Shown piece after piece: positions 35,829-45,041 of a DNA stretch of 64,000 nucleotides. Positions within the stretch are counted from its first letter, which is position 1. Every line of letters starts with the position of its first letter. The DNA comes from CAYWMP01 sp964459445. GTDB taxonomy: Bacteria > Desulfobacterota > DSM-4660 > Desulfatiglandales > HGW-15. The stretch is from contig CAYWMP010000004.1 in the NCBI GenBank assembly GCA_964459445.1, positions 1-64,000 of the forward strand, in the 5' to 3' direction. Under the pieces are notes generated by a model that was not told the DNA's origin, did not search any database, and saw nothing but the letters and a program-made list of their open reading frames with translations. The position numbers and the translations under genes are program-made.

Positions 35829-36162
35829 GGGTTATAGCGGCCGCCTTGATGAGTGTGAACATTTATATTCAGAGGAAAACATTTTGATTATTTTTTTTCA
35901 ATTCAATTATTAATCTTAATTTCAATGATTTGTCAAGCAGTTTGATTGAAGGAAGAATTTTTTTTGACCTGTATTTGCGATCACTTATGTATTCATCTGA
36001 AATCCCTTGAATTTTGGATCATCTAACCAGGCTTGACAGATCCCTGAGCTATCAGATACTTTCCAGTCCTTATATTTGGGATTCGCTAGATACTTATATT
36101 TGCCGTGTTTTTAAGATTTGAGTCAAGTCCCTATATGTTGTAGTGTAATATGGGAATAGATA
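35829..36162. other. AT-rich divergent intergenic region
   Basis: No gene is seen. The sequence is markedly AT-rich around 35880-35960 and probably contains the promoter of the RpiR gene on the minus strand. No clear operator symmetry could be picked out by eye. Confidence 0.4.
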
Positions 36163-36406
36163 CTAGATGCTGGTTTCTGGATGCTGGTCGAAGATTCCGT
36201 CTTTAGCGGAGATGTCGCAAGTAACGGTTCTTTTTTTGGTTTTATCCAGTATCGAGCATCGAGCAACCAGTATCGCTTCGCCTAAGCAACTGCGGTGAAT
36301 ACTTTTCCGCTCGCCCGTCCTCCGCAGTAGCTTGCTACGGAGGGTGGGTCGGTTTTCCCGTCCCCCAACAAACAGGTTTCGGGACAGGAAGGCGTTGCTT
36401 CGTTAA
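36163..36406. repeat. 245-bp dispersed repeat R2, copy 2 (inverted relative to copy 1)
   Basis: The reverse complement matches 10347-10590 along its length. It contains the strong hairpin CCTCCGCAGTAGC/GCTACGGAGG (about 36318-36342). Since the two long copies are inverted and about 26 kb apart, recombination between them would flip the whole 10.6-36.2 kb segment. It lies 82 nt before the PurF-like gene. Confidence 0.85.
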
Positions 36407-36487
36407 TGTGTTTGTTGGGTTCCAAACCTAATAGGGGGCGAATTTCAATCTCGTCGGTCATTTAAAAAAAGCCATTTGGAGGTGAAT

Positions 36488-37966
36488 ATGGACGGTGTCG
36501 TGGGTTTGTATGGGTTGAATGACAATGAATTGGTAGATAAAGCATACCTTTCGACCGGTGCCTGTCAGCACCGGGGCAAGGCCAGCACTGGGATGGCTAT
36601 CGGAAACCGAAAGGGTATCTACATTCATAAAGGGCTTGGAAGGATTGCAGAGGTCATTGACCAAAACATCATCAAATTTTTTAAGGGATTGGAGCCGGTG
36701 GCCGTCATCGGGAATATCGGTTACACAAAGAGAAAGGTCGCAGAGAAACTCAATGCCGAACCTGTAGAGATTCACCCAAAGGGCGGCAGTCGGTACCATC
36801 TCGTGTTAGCCATGGACGGTTATCTCATTAAAGAGGATGACCTAAAGGCGGAGCTTGAAACAGAATACAGCCTACAGACAGACAACAAGACTGAAGTGGT
36901 TGGAGCCCTGCTGCACAAGTACATTGCCGAAGAGGGCATTACCTTCGGAGCGGGAGAAAGGCTCGTTGAGAAGCTGCATGGCAGGGCTACCTTCGCCTTA
37001 ACGGCTCTGGTCCACGACGGCACGGAGATCTATTTGGTTGCCTTGAACGATGATCGGGCATTTGAGCCCTTCTGCTATGCAACCATAAACGGCACGTTCA
37101 TAGCCAGTTCTGAGTCCTTTTCTCACAGGCGATTGAACGGTTTTACAGAGAGGGAATATGATGGTGCAGAGATGACCATTTGTTCTCCCAAGGGATTTGA
37201 AACAAAAAGGCTAAGGGAAGAGACCATGATGCCTGACATCTTCCAGGGCGTTTATTTCGGAAATGTGGCATCCCTTTTTAGGGGGAAGGAGATATTTCAA
37301 ATAAGGAGAGAGTTGGGATTGGAACTCGTGAATCTCTATGGCGGCTCAAGGGCAGACATTGTTATCCCCAACCCGGAATCAGGTTGGGGGGTCACGGTCG
37401 GGATAGCGGAAGGTTTGGAAAAACCGCTCTTCCCTGCATTGATCAAGCTGCCTCAGGCGGTAAGGACATTTCAGGAGGGAGAGAGGGCGGTAAGATCTCA
37501 GGAGGTTGGGCTTAAATTTGGGGGCATCGATTCGTTGCTCAGAGACCGAAGTATTGCCATGGGTGATGACAGCATTGTGAGAGGAAGCGTGAGTGAGGGC
37601 GGGTCCGTATGGGTGGTCTACAATGCAGGCGCGCGGTATATTGAATTTTGGGTGTCTTACGGACCCATGTTTTTTCCCTCCTTTAAGGAGTGGTATCGCG
37701 GGTCCGAATGCCTCCAGGAGTTGGCGGTCCAAAGGGCATTCAAGGGGGACAATCCCTACGACAAATCCCTGGAGGAGATCAATGCCGCCGTGGCGAAACT
37801 CGTGGGTGTGGATGAAGTCAAATACAATGCGCAGGAAAAAATAAATCGAGTCGCCGGTGACGGCTCTTTTCAGGCATTGGATGCAAGTTACCCGATCGAA
37901 GAGCAATACTGGCCGGATTGGTTAAAGGAAGAAGTGGAGAAATACCATTATCATAAAAAAGGATAG
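36488..37966 (+). CDS. amidophosphoribosyltransferase (PurF)-like protein lacking the catalytic cysteine
   Basis: The protein is 492 aa from the ATG at 36488, which is preceded by GGAGGTG. It has an Ntn glutaminase-like N-terminal half (GVVGLYG, HRGKASTGMA) and a phosphoribosyltransferase half with the PRPP-loop motif GDDSIVRGS near residue 358. In true PurF the residue after Met is Cys, the nucleophile; here it is Asp, so glutamine hydrolysis should be lost. Several other expected loops are altered as well. It precedes the P-loop ATPase and vor genes. It is probably a paralogue with a different or regulatory role. Being the housekeeping purF seems unlikely. Confidence 0.78.
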   Translation: MDGVVGLYGLNDNELVDKAYLSTGACQHRGKASTGMAIGNRKGIYIHKGLGRIAEVIDQNIIKFFKGLEPVAVIGNIGYTKRKVAEKLNAEPVEIHPKGGSRYHLVLAMDGYLIKEDDLKAELETEYSLQTDNKTEVVGALLHKYIAEEGITFGAGERLVEKLHGRATFALTALVHDGTEIYLVALNDDRAFEPFCYATINGTFIASSESFSHRRLNGFTEREYDGAEMTICSPKGFETKRLREETMMPDIFQGVYFGNVASLFRGKEIFQIRRELGLELVNLYGGSRADIVIPNPESGWGVTVGIAEGLEKPLFPALIKLPQAVRTFQEGERAVRSQEVGLKFGGIDSLLRDRSIAMGDDSIVRGSVSEGGSVWVVYNAGARYIEFWVSYGPMFFPSFKEWYRGSECLQELAVQRAFKGDNPYDKSLEEINAAVAKLVGVDEVKYNAQEKINRVAGDGSFQALDASYPIEEQYWPDWLKEEVEKYHYHKKG

Positions 37967-38019
37967 AGATCCTACGGTCCTATTCTCGTGGCCCCATCGA
38001 GCAAACAAACACAAATAGG

Positions 38020-38062
38020 GCGACCCGTCCTCGGCAGTAGCCTGCTACGGAGGATGGATTTT
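38020..38062. repeat. partial copy of repeat R2
   Basis: This short fragment contains the hairpin core CGTCCTC...GTAGC/GCTAC...GAGGAT of repeat R2. It is the only R2-like part of the gap 37967-38431. Confidence 0.6.
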
Positions 38063-38080
38063 TATACTTGGAATTTGATA

Positions 38081-38113
38081 CATGGATTTTGGGATTTTAA
38101 ATCCATATCCATG
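38081..38113. repeat. imperfect inverted repeat
   Basis: CATGGAT at 38081-38087 pairs with ATCCATG at 38107-38113, with further partial pairing inside. It has no T-run, so it is not a standard terminator. The remaining part of the gap up to 38431 shows no supported gene. Confidence 0.5.
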
Positions 38114-38431
38114 TGCTATATTGTCTGTGTCCATTGCTCCTCCAATCCGTAGCAATTCTGCAATCGGAATATCTCGACTGGCCGCCAAGGGCTCGCGCAA
38201 GGCCAAAGCCCGTTTTCCCCGAACAAGCCGAACAATCGCAAGCTGCTGATGCAGCGGGAAAGTGCGAACGTAACGGCGAGTTCCGTTGTGAAAACCAAAT
38301 TGAGGGCCAAAATATGTACCTGAAAGGCTTGACAGTAACCGGGATTAGGGACTAATTATGAGTGTTTTATCTCAGGATGCATTTTGTCGCTTTCAGGTAA
38401 GCATAGAGCGGCAAACAACCCGGGGGGGTTT

Positions 38432-39133
38432 TTGGAGATTAATTTAGAAGGTCTTATAGTTATTGTCGGTAACTACGGAAGCGGTAAGACCGAGGTTTCA
38501 ATCAACCTGGCCGTGAAAAGGCGCCGGGATGGATTGGAGGTGCGTGTCGCCGACCTCGATCTGGTCAATCCCTATTTCAGAACGCGTGAGGCAAAAGACC
38601 AGCTCGCTGACCTCGGGATTGAAGTGGCGCTGCCCCCTGAAAAATACCTCCATGCCGATCTGCCCATACTGAGCCCGATCATTTCAGGCATAATCCGGCA
38701 GCCGGGTGAACTGACCATACTCGATGTCGGCGGCGACGACGCAGGGGCAACAGTCCTCTCGGCCCTTGCGGACTCATTGGAGAACCAGCAGATCGAAATG
38801 CTTCAAGTCGTCAATCCTTTCCGGCCTTTCACCGATACGATCGATGGGTGCATTAAAATGCGGGAAATGATTGAGCAGGCGTCAAAGCTGACCATTACCG
38901 GGATCATCGGAAATGCAAATCTCATTGATGAAACGACGACCGATGAGATCTACAGGGGGTATGATTTCGTCAAAACACTCTCGGAAAAGACAGGGTTGAG
39001 TCTTCATTTTATCACGGCAACGCCGGAGCTCTTGGCCGCCATGGATGGATCGAAGTTCGACTGTCCGGTCCTACCTATTGAGAGACAGCTCGTTCCCCCC
39101 TGGAAAAAGCCTGTGAGTTTTGGACAGGTATAA
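38432..39133 (+). CDS. P-loop ATPase of MinD/CobQ type, linked to vor genes
   Basis: The protein is 233 aa from the TTG at 38432, which follows a G-rich ribosome-binding site; a TTG at 38384 would add 16 unconserved residues. The Walker A motif is GNYGSGKTEVS, with a deviant-Walker-like layout, and DVGGDDAG is in the Walker B position. ADLDLVNPYFRTREAK resembles proteins annotated as CbiA-type ATPases in Desulfobacterota oxidoreductase operons. It lies 88 nt before the ferredoxin subunit gene. Possible role: assembly or metal-cluster maturation of the oxidoreductase. Function not established. Confidence 0.7.
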   Translation: MEINLEGLIVIVGNYGSGKTEVSINLAVKRRRDGLEVRVADLDLVNPYFRTREAKDQLADLGIEVALPPEKYLHADLPILSPIISGIIRQPGELTILDVGGDDAGATVLSALADSLENQQIEMLQVVNPFRPFTDTIDGCIKMREMIEQASKLTITGIIGNANLIDETTTDEIYRGYDFVKTLSEKTGLSLHFITATPELLAAMDGSKFDCPVLPIERQLVPPWKKPVSFGQV

Positions 39134-39221
39134 ATGGGTATTAAAAGGTCACAATTTCGAAGACAAGATCATTCGATCCTTTGAATTTTTTATTCAAAAC
39201 TGATGTTAGGAGCCATCGTAA

Positions 39222-39455
39222 ATGGGATTTATACACCAGATTGATAAGGATAGATGTAAAGGTTGCGGGCTTTGTGTGGAGGTTTGCCCTAAAGACGTTC
39301 TTGAGATTTCCAATGAAGTCAATACAAAGGGATACTTTCCTGCTTATCAGGCACGTCCCGATGACTGCATACTCTGCGCAAGGTGTTGCACCATGTGCCC
39401 TGATGTGGCCATTTCGATTACTGAAACTGCTGAAAAGAAAGCTGCGGAAGGATAG
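39222..39455 (+). CDS. 4Fe-4S ferredoxin, delta subunit, cluster 3 (vor type)
   Basis: A 77-aa protein with CKGCGLCVEVCPKD and CILCARCCTMCPD motifs. It is the electron-exit subunit of the third 2-oxoacid:ferredoxin oxidoreductase. The alpha gene follows after 9 nt, so unlike clusters 1 and 2 no repeat interrupts the delta-alpha junction. Confidence 0.9.
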   Translation: MGFIHQIDKDRCKGCGLCVEVCPKDVLEISNEVNTKGYFPAYQARPDDCILCARCCTMCPDVAISITETAEKKAAEG

Positions 39456-39464
39456 GGGGGAAAC

Positions 39465-40532
39465 ATGGGCAAGGTTTTAATGAAAGGAAACGAGGCCATT
39501 GGCGAAGCTGCAATCAGGGCCGGTTGCTTGAACTATTTTGCATATCCGATAACGCCGCAATCCGAGGTTGCGGAATACCTGGCCCACCGAATGCCCGAGG
39601 TGGGCGGTGTTTTTCTCCAGGGTGAGAGCGAGGTGGCGGTATCCTATATGATTTACGGCGCCGCGGCCGCCGGCGAAAGAGTCTTTACAACCTCATCCAG
39701 CCCGGGCATCAGCCTGATGAGCGAAGGATTCAGTTATATGGCCGGGGGCCAGTGTCCCGTTGTCATCATCAATATCATGCGGGGCGGTCCGGGCCTGGGT
39801 GGTATTCTGCCCTCCCAGGCGGATTATGCACAGGCAACAAGGGGCATCGGCCATGGCGATTGCAGGTTGCTGGTCATGGCACCGGCCAGCGTTCAAGAGG
39901 CCGTTGAAATGGTGATGTCGGCCTTTCCCCTGTCGGAAAAATACCGCAATCCTGTCATGATACTGGGGGATGGTCTAATAGGACAGATGATGGAGCCGGT
40001 GGAGTTTCCCGAGCACCTGCAAACCGAGCCGGCTAACAAAGACGACTGGGCCACAAACGGCATGGACACGCGAAATAGAAAAGAGCGTAATCTTGTGAGG
40101 TCGCTCTATTTGGATCCAGCGGCATTGAACGATAATAATTTGGTATTGAAAGAAAAATACGAACAAATGAAACGAGAAGAGGTGCAGTACGAATCCTATA
40201 ACATTGATTCGGATTACAAGATTTTAATCGTGAGTTACGGCACCATGAGCAGGGTTTGTAAGACCGCCATCGACAATATGAAAGAGGAAGGCATGGAAGT
40301 CGGAATGATTAGACCTCAGTCCCTCTTTCCCTTCCCGGCCGACGGGGTAAAGGAAGCCGCTTCAAAAGGTGGATGCAAATGTGTTTTGAGCGTAGAGATG
40401 AGCATGGGACAGATGGTTGAGGACGTGGAGCGATACGTGATGGGCAGAGTCCCGGTTCACTGGTATGGGAAATGCGGTGGGGATGTCCCTACGCCGGAAG
40501 AAGTTATCGACGAAGTGAAGGCCCTGTGGTAG
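39465..40532 (+). CDS. vorB: 3-methyl-2-oxobutanoate:ferredoxin oxidoreductase alpha subunit (VorB type), cluster 3
   Basis: A 355-aa alpha subunit. FAYPITPQSEVAEYLAHRM, LQGESEVAVSYMIYGAAAAG, TSSSPGISLMSEGFSYMAG and MRGGPGLGGILPSQADY distinguish the VorB-type from KorA-type subunits, which have ITPATE/EDEIAS. The likely substrates are branched-chain 2-oxoacids from Val, Leu and Ile, yielding branched acyl-CoA and reduced ferredoxin. The compact order delta-alpha-beta-gamma makes this the intact operon of the three. Confidence 0.88.
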   Translation: MGKVLMKGNEAIGEAAIRAGCLNYFAYPITPQSEVAEYLAHRMPEVGGVFLQGESEVAVSYMIYGAAAAGERVFTTSSSPGISLMSEGFSYMAGGQCPVVIINIMRGGPGLGGILPSQADYAQATRGIGHGDCRLLVMAPASVQEAVEMVMSAFPLSEKYRNPVMILGDGLIGQMMEPVEFPEHLQTEPANKDDWATNGMDTRNRKERNLVRSLYLDPAALNDNNLVLKEKYEQMKREEVQYESYNIDSDYKILIVSYGTMSRVCKTAIDNMKEEGMEVGMIRPQSLFPFPADGVKEAASKGGCKCVLSVEMSMGQMVEDVERYVMGRVPVHWYGKCGGDVPTPEEVIDEVKALW

Positions 40533-40579
40533 AGAGTCAGAAATGGCCGCAATGCGGCATAAAATGAGGAGCATTTAAC

Positions 40580-41332
40580 ATGGCAAAAGCATTCTGTAAG
40601 CCCGAAGCCCTTTCCGATCAACATACCCATTATTGCCCCGGGTGTACCCATGGTATTATTCATCGTCTGGTTGCCGAAGTGATCGACGAAATGGGTGTTC
40701 GCGGCCGCACGGTGGGTATTGCCCCCGTGGGTTGCGCGGTCATTTGCTACAACTATTTTACCTTTGATTTCCAGGAAGCGGCCCATGGGCGGGCCCCGGC
40801 AGTGGCAACAGGGGTGAAACGAGTCCGCCCGGATCTCATCGTATTCACCTACCAAGGGGACGGCGACCTGGCAAGTATCGGTATGAGCGAGATCGTTCAT
40901 GCTGCAAATCGAGGCGAAAAGTTCACCACCATTTTTGTTAATAATGCGGTCTATGGCATGACGGGCGGCCAAATGGCGCCCACGACCATGCCGGAGCAAC
41001 GGACGACGACCTCACCTTTCGGCAGAGATGTGGCCGATGTCGGGATGCCGATCAAAGTCGCCGAGCTCCTCGCGGCCCTTCAAACGCCGGGATACATTAC
41101 GAGACAGGCGGTTTTGGCGCCCAAGTACGTTGTGAAAACCAAAAAAGCGATAAGGAGAGCCTTCAACTATCAGTTGGAAAATCGGTGTTTTAGCATGGTT
41201 GAAGTGGTGAGTACATGCCCGACAAATTGGGGTTTGACGCCTTTGGAATCTTTAAAGTGGGCAGAGGACAAGATGCTTCCCTACTATGAACTTGGCGACA
41301 AAAAGACCCCCGAAGAATTCGAGGAGGCATAG
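40580..41332 (+). CDS. 2-oxoacid:ferredoxin oxidoreductase, TPP-binding subunit, cluster 3
   Basis: A 250-aa TPP subunit. It has HYCPGCTHG near the N-terminus, QGDGDLASIG as the Mg-TPP motif, and VNNAVYGMTGGQMAPTT. The cofactor residues are complete. It follows VorB by 47 nt and precedes gamma by 4 nt, and forms the catalytic centre with the alpha subunit. Confidence 0.9.
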   Translation: MAKAFCKPEALSDQHTHYCPGCTHGIIHRLVAEVIDEMGVRGRTVGIAPVGCAVICYNYFTFDFQEAAHGRAPAVATGVKRVRPDLIVFTYQGDGDLASIGMSEIVHAANRGEKFTTIFVNNAVYGMTGGQMAPTTMPEQRTTTSPFGRDVADVGMPIKVAELLAALQTPGYITRQAVLAPKYVVKTKKAIRRAFNYQLENRCFSMVEVVSTCPTNWGLTPLESLKWAEDKMLPYYELGDKKTPEEFEEA

Positions 41333-41336
41333 GAAA

Positions 41337-41873
41337 ATGCAGTGGGAAGTCATGTTTGCTGGATTTGGGGGACAGGGAATTCTATTAAGCGGGAAAATTC
41401 TTGCCCATGCCGGTATGGAGGAAGGTTATGAAGTAGCCTGGGTTCCCTCCTACGGTCCTGAAATGAGGGGAGGGACCGCCTATTGTACGGTGGTCATCGG
41501 CGACAGGCCTATCGGCTCTCCGATCATAAAGAACCCTATGCATCTCGTGGCCTTGAACCGCCCTTCATTGGAGAAATTTGCACCGGTCGTAAAGCAGGAT
41601 GGGGTTGTGCTTATCAACAGTTCACTCATACCTGTAAAATCCGGGCGCGAGGACGTGGATGAGCTCATCGTCCCGGTCACCGAAATTGCTAAAGATTTGG
41701 GAAACGTAAGGGCAGCCAATATCGTGGCTCTTGGTGCATTTGTTGCTCGAAGCGAGATCGTTGGTTTTGATACGTTGCGCAAGTGTGTGGAGGAGGAGTT
41801 TTCCCATAAGAAAAAAGTGTTGCCCCTGAATATGGATGCCTTGGATGAGGGGAAAAAAGCGGCCCAAAGATAA
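41337..41873 (+). CDS. 2-oxoacid:ferredoxin oxidoreductase, gamma subunit, cluster 3
   Basis: The protein is 178 aa from the ATG at 41337, preceded by AGGAAA. The longer in-frame start at 41286 would lie inside the TPP-subunit gene. The signature MFAGFGGQGILLSGKIL and SYGPEMRGGTAYC are standard for the gamma subunit. It is the last gene of the vor operon. Confidence 0.9.
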   Translation: MQWEVMFAGFGGQGILLSGKILAHAGMEEGYEVAWVPSYGPEMRGGTAYCTVVIGDRPIGSPIIKNPMHLVALNRPSLEKFAPVVKQDGVVLINSSLIPVKSGREDVDELIVPVTEIAKDLGNVRAANIVALGAFVARSEIVGFDTLRKCVEEEFSHKKKVLPLNMDALDEGKKAAQR

Positions 41874-42201
41874 CGTCAGCGTTTGCCTAAACCCCTTTTT
41901 AAACCGGGCGATTATTTAGTTTATTCCCTCCTGGCATAAAAGAGATCAACAGCACTTGCCCATCCCCAAAAGGGTCTGTTTGGACATCAGGGTCTTTTTT
42001 CATCTATGCCGCACCACTGCCCCTAAATGGTAAGAATTCTTTTGAAAAATAGAGAATTTCTGGTATGTTTATGTGCCTTTTTTCCGGGCATTGACCCGCC
42101 TGATTGAGTCAATATCGTCCCTCGAGTTTGATCTGAGACACATACCCAACAAAGGGATAAGGTTGAAGAATTGAAAAGCAAATATAGGCATAGGAGCAAA
42201 A
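41874..42201. other. intergenic region, no gene seen
   Basis: These 328 bp separate the vor operon from the formate dehydrogenase operon. No clear terminator stem was found. A GG-N11-GC near 42060-42080 has the wrong spacing for a sigma-54 promoter. The formate dehydrogenase promoter is presumably here. Confidence 0.4.
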
Positions 42202-44973
42202 ATGGATAACGAAAACGTCATGGTTATCGATGGCCACGAACTATCCTTTACACCCGGGGAAACCATCCTCCAGGTGGCGAAGCGGAACGGAATGGATATT
42301 CCCACCCTATGCTACATGAAGGGGGCATCGCCGACCGGAGCTTGCCGGATCTGTGTTGTGGAAGTCGAGGGCGCCAGAAATCTAGTGGCATCCTGCGTCT
42401 CACCGGCGGCAAATAAAATGGCAGTGAAAACAGAAACCTCGCGGGTGGTCCGGGCAAGGAAGGTGACCTTGGAATTGCTGCTCTCCTCTGGTCAGCACAA
42501 TTGTCTAGCGCAGGATCTGGATATAGATTCCTGGACCGATTTTCAACTTAAGGCTATGACGGAAAAGGAACATCAAGACCTTTGTCCCGCCTATGGGGAG
42601 TGTACTTTGCAGGATTTGGCTATCCGTTACCAGGTCAGAGCCAAGAAATACACGCCAAAAGAGCCCCGATATCCTCTGGAAAATGTAAATCCCCTTATTG
42701 TGCGTGATTTTTCCAGATGTGTCCTGTGCGGACGATGTGTTCAGGCCTGCAATGAAATACAGGTGAACAACGCCATTAGTTTCGGCTATAGGGGCTCCTC
42801 TTCAAAGATCGTGGCCAGGGGTGATTTCTCTCTTAAAGACTCGGACTGCGTGTTTTGCGGCGAATGCATTCAGGCCTGCCCCACAGGCGCACTGGTTCCA
42901 GTAACGGATTTTCAAAGCGAACAACGAGACCTGGCCAATACAAAAAAGATCCGAACCACCTGTTCCTACTGCGGCGTGGGCTGTCAGCTCTATCTCCATG
43001 TCAGAGACGGTAGGGTCGTGAAGGCCACGGGCGTGGAGGGCCTTGGGCCCAATTTTGGAAGTCTTTGTGCAAAGGGGAGATTCGGTAACGATTTCATCCA
43101 TGATCCTGAAAGGCTTACAAAACCGCTCATTAAGGAAGACGGGGAATTCCGGGAAGCCTCCTGGGATGAGGCCCTGGATCTCGTTGCCGACAGGTTGAAG
43201 GGGATAAAACAGGAGGCGGGACCGGACTCCATCGGGGTTTTATCTAGTGCACGAATAACGAATGAGGAGAATTATCTGGCGCAGAAATTTACAAGGGCGG
43301 TCATTGGAACGAATAATGTGGATCACAGTGCCCGGCTCTGTCACGCCTCGACAGCGGTCGGTCTGGCCGCAGCATTTGGTAGCGAAGCCATGACAAATCC
43401 TATCGAAGATATCGAAAAAGCCGATGTGATCCTGATCACGGGCTCAAATACGACAGAGAACCATCCCGTATTATCCTCCTATGTAAAACGTGCGGTGACC
43501 CAAAAGGGCGCAAAGCTGATCGTTGTTGATCCGAGGAGAATTCCCATAGCGAAATTTTCCGAATACTGGCTTAGACAAAATCTAGGGACCGACGTGGCTT
43601 GGATCAACGGGATGATGCATGTCATTATCAAGGAAGGTCTCTACGACAAGGCGTACGTCGAAACCCGCACTGTGGGGTTGGATGAGATCCAAAAAGCGGT
43701 TGAGAAATTCACGCCGGAATATGTCGAGAAGATCACCGGGATTCCCCAGGATGATCTCATGGCGGCCGCACGCCTATACGCGAATGCCAAAGCCGCCTCC
43801 ATTCTCTTCGCCATGGGCATAACCCAACATATTACAGGAACGGACAACGTCAAGTCCCTTGCCAATCTGGCCATGCTTTGCGGAAATGTGGGCAAGAAAG
43901 GCGGCGGCGTCAATCCCCTTCGCGGCCAGAATAACGATCAGGGCGCCTGCGATATGGGCGCTTTACCCAATGTATATACAGGCTATCAAAAGGTTGTTGA
44001 TTCCGCCGTTGCAGAGCGTATGGCAAGTTCATGGGGTGTCGAGAAACTTTCTGAAGAACCCGGACTTACCGCGACCGAGATGATGGAGCAGATCCCGAAA
44101 GGGGGCATCAAGGCCATGTACATTATCGGAGCAAATCCCATGGTCTCGGACCCCAACCTGCATCACACAAAGGAGGCTATCGAACAGCTGGATTTCCTGG
44201 TCGTCCAGGATATATTCCTGACAGAGACGGCACGGTTGGCGGATGTGATCTTGCCGTCGGCTTCCTTTGCAGAGAAAGAAGGAACCTTTACAAATACCGA
44301 GAGGAAGGTGCAGCGCGTCCGCAAGGCGGTGGCGCCGCCCGGTGAGGCCCGGGAGGATTGGGAGATCATCGGCGATTTGTCAAGGCGCATGGGCTATCCC
44401 GTGGAATATGGGAACAGCCGGGATATTATGAAGGAGATTGCGGAGGTGACGCCCTCCTACTGCGGGCTAAATTACGATCGATTGCAGCAGGACGGGATCC
44501 ATTGGCCCTGTACGGGCACCGATCATCCCGGTACGCCCTGTCTTCATATGGATCAGTTCACCTGCGGGCTGGGCGTATTCCATGCCATTGATTATGTTCC
44601 TCCAGCGGAAGTGCCGGATGATGAATACCCCCTCTACCTTACGACCGGCCGAATCCTCTATCAGTACCACACGGGGACCATGACCATGAAATCCGAAGGC
44701 CTCAACGCGTTGGCCCCGGAGTGCTTTATCGAGATCTCATCCCAGGATGCAGATGACTACAATATTAAGGAGAACGAACCGATAAAAATTGCTTCCCGGA
44801 GAGGAGAGATCACCGCCAAGGCCAAGATATCGACAAAGGCTGTAAAAGGTACGGTGTTCTTACCTTTTCATTACGCGGCCGCCGCCAATACTCTGACGAT
44901 TTCCGCTCTCGACCCCACATCCAAAATACCCGAATTCAAGGTGTGCGCGGTTCGGATTGAAAAGGCGGCATGA
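42202..44973 (+). CDS. fdhA: formate dehydrogenase alpha subunit (NAD/ferredoxin type, Cys form)
   Basis: A 923-aa molybdo- or tungsto-enzyme oxidising formate to CO2. The N-terminal NuoG-like part contains a 2Fe-2S domain (CYMKGASPTGACRIC), a His-Cys cluster region (HNCLAQDLD) and two ferredoxin motifs (CVLCGRCVQACNE, CVFCGECIQACPTG). The catalytic part has CSYCGVGCQL (4Fe-4S) and LCHAS, where Cys ligates the metal; Sec replaces this Cys in many homologues, so this one is the Cys form. The C-terminal bis-MGD-binding segment includes TTGRILYQYHTGTMT. With the HydC- and HydB-like genes downstream it fits an electron-bifurcating NAD+/ferredoxin formate dehydrogenase. Confidence 0.92.
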   Translation: MDNENVMVIDGHELSFTPGETILQVAKRNGMDIPTLCYMKGASPTGACRICVVEVEGARNLVASCVSPAANKMAVKTETSRVVRARKVTLELLLSSGQHNCLAQDLDIDSWTDFQLKAMTEKEHQDLCPAYGECTLQDLAIRYQVRAKKYTPKEPRYPLENVNPLIVRDFSRCVLCGRCVQACNEIQVNNAISFGYRGSSSKIVARGDFSLKDSDCVFCGECIQACPTGALVPVTDFQSEQRDLANTKKIRTTCSYCGVGCQLYLHVRDGRVVKATGVEGLGPNFGSLCAKGRFGNDFIHDPERLTKPLIKEDGEFREASWDEALDLVADRLKGIKQEAGPDSIGVLSSARITNEENYLAQKFTRAVIGTNNVDHSARLCHASTAVGLAAAFGSEAMTNPIEDIEKADVILITGSNTTENHPVLSSYVKRAVTQKGAKLIVVDPRRIPIAKFSEYWLRQNLGTDVAWINGMMHVIIKEGLYDKAYVETRTVGLDEIQKAVEKFTPEYVEKITGIPQDDLMAAARLYANAKAASILFAMGITQHITGTDNVKSLANLAMLCGNVGKKGGGVNPLRGQNNDQGACDMGALPNVYTGYQKVVDSAVAERMASSWGVEKLSEEPGLTATEMMEQIPKGGIKAMYIIGANPMVSDPNLHHTKEAIEQLDFLVVQDIFLTETARLADVILPSASFAEKEGTFTNTERKVQRVRKAVAPPGEAREDWEIIGDLSRRMGYPVEYGNSRDIMKEIAEVTPSYCGLNYDRLQQDGIHWPCTGTDHPGTPCLHMDQFTCGLGVFHAIDYVPPAEVPDDEYPLYLTTGRILYQYHTGTMTMKSEGLNALAPECFIEISSQDADDYNIKENEPIKIASRRGEITAKAKISTKAVKGTVFLPFHYAAAANTLTISALDPTSKIPEFKVCAVRIEKAA

Positions 44974-45041
44974 GGAATGGACGACGCAGCATTCAATGAT
45001 AAATGACTCATGACAGATGACAATAGTAAGGAGATGAAACC

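Noticed and set aside
42055..42085. GG...GC pattern as a sigma-54 promoter for formate dehydrogenase
   Set aside because: Spacing between the GG and GC is 11 nt, not the required 10.
42202..44973. Formate dehydrogenase as a second selenoprotein
   Set aside because: The catalytic position is a Cys codon in the motif LCHAS, and no in-frame stop codon is present.
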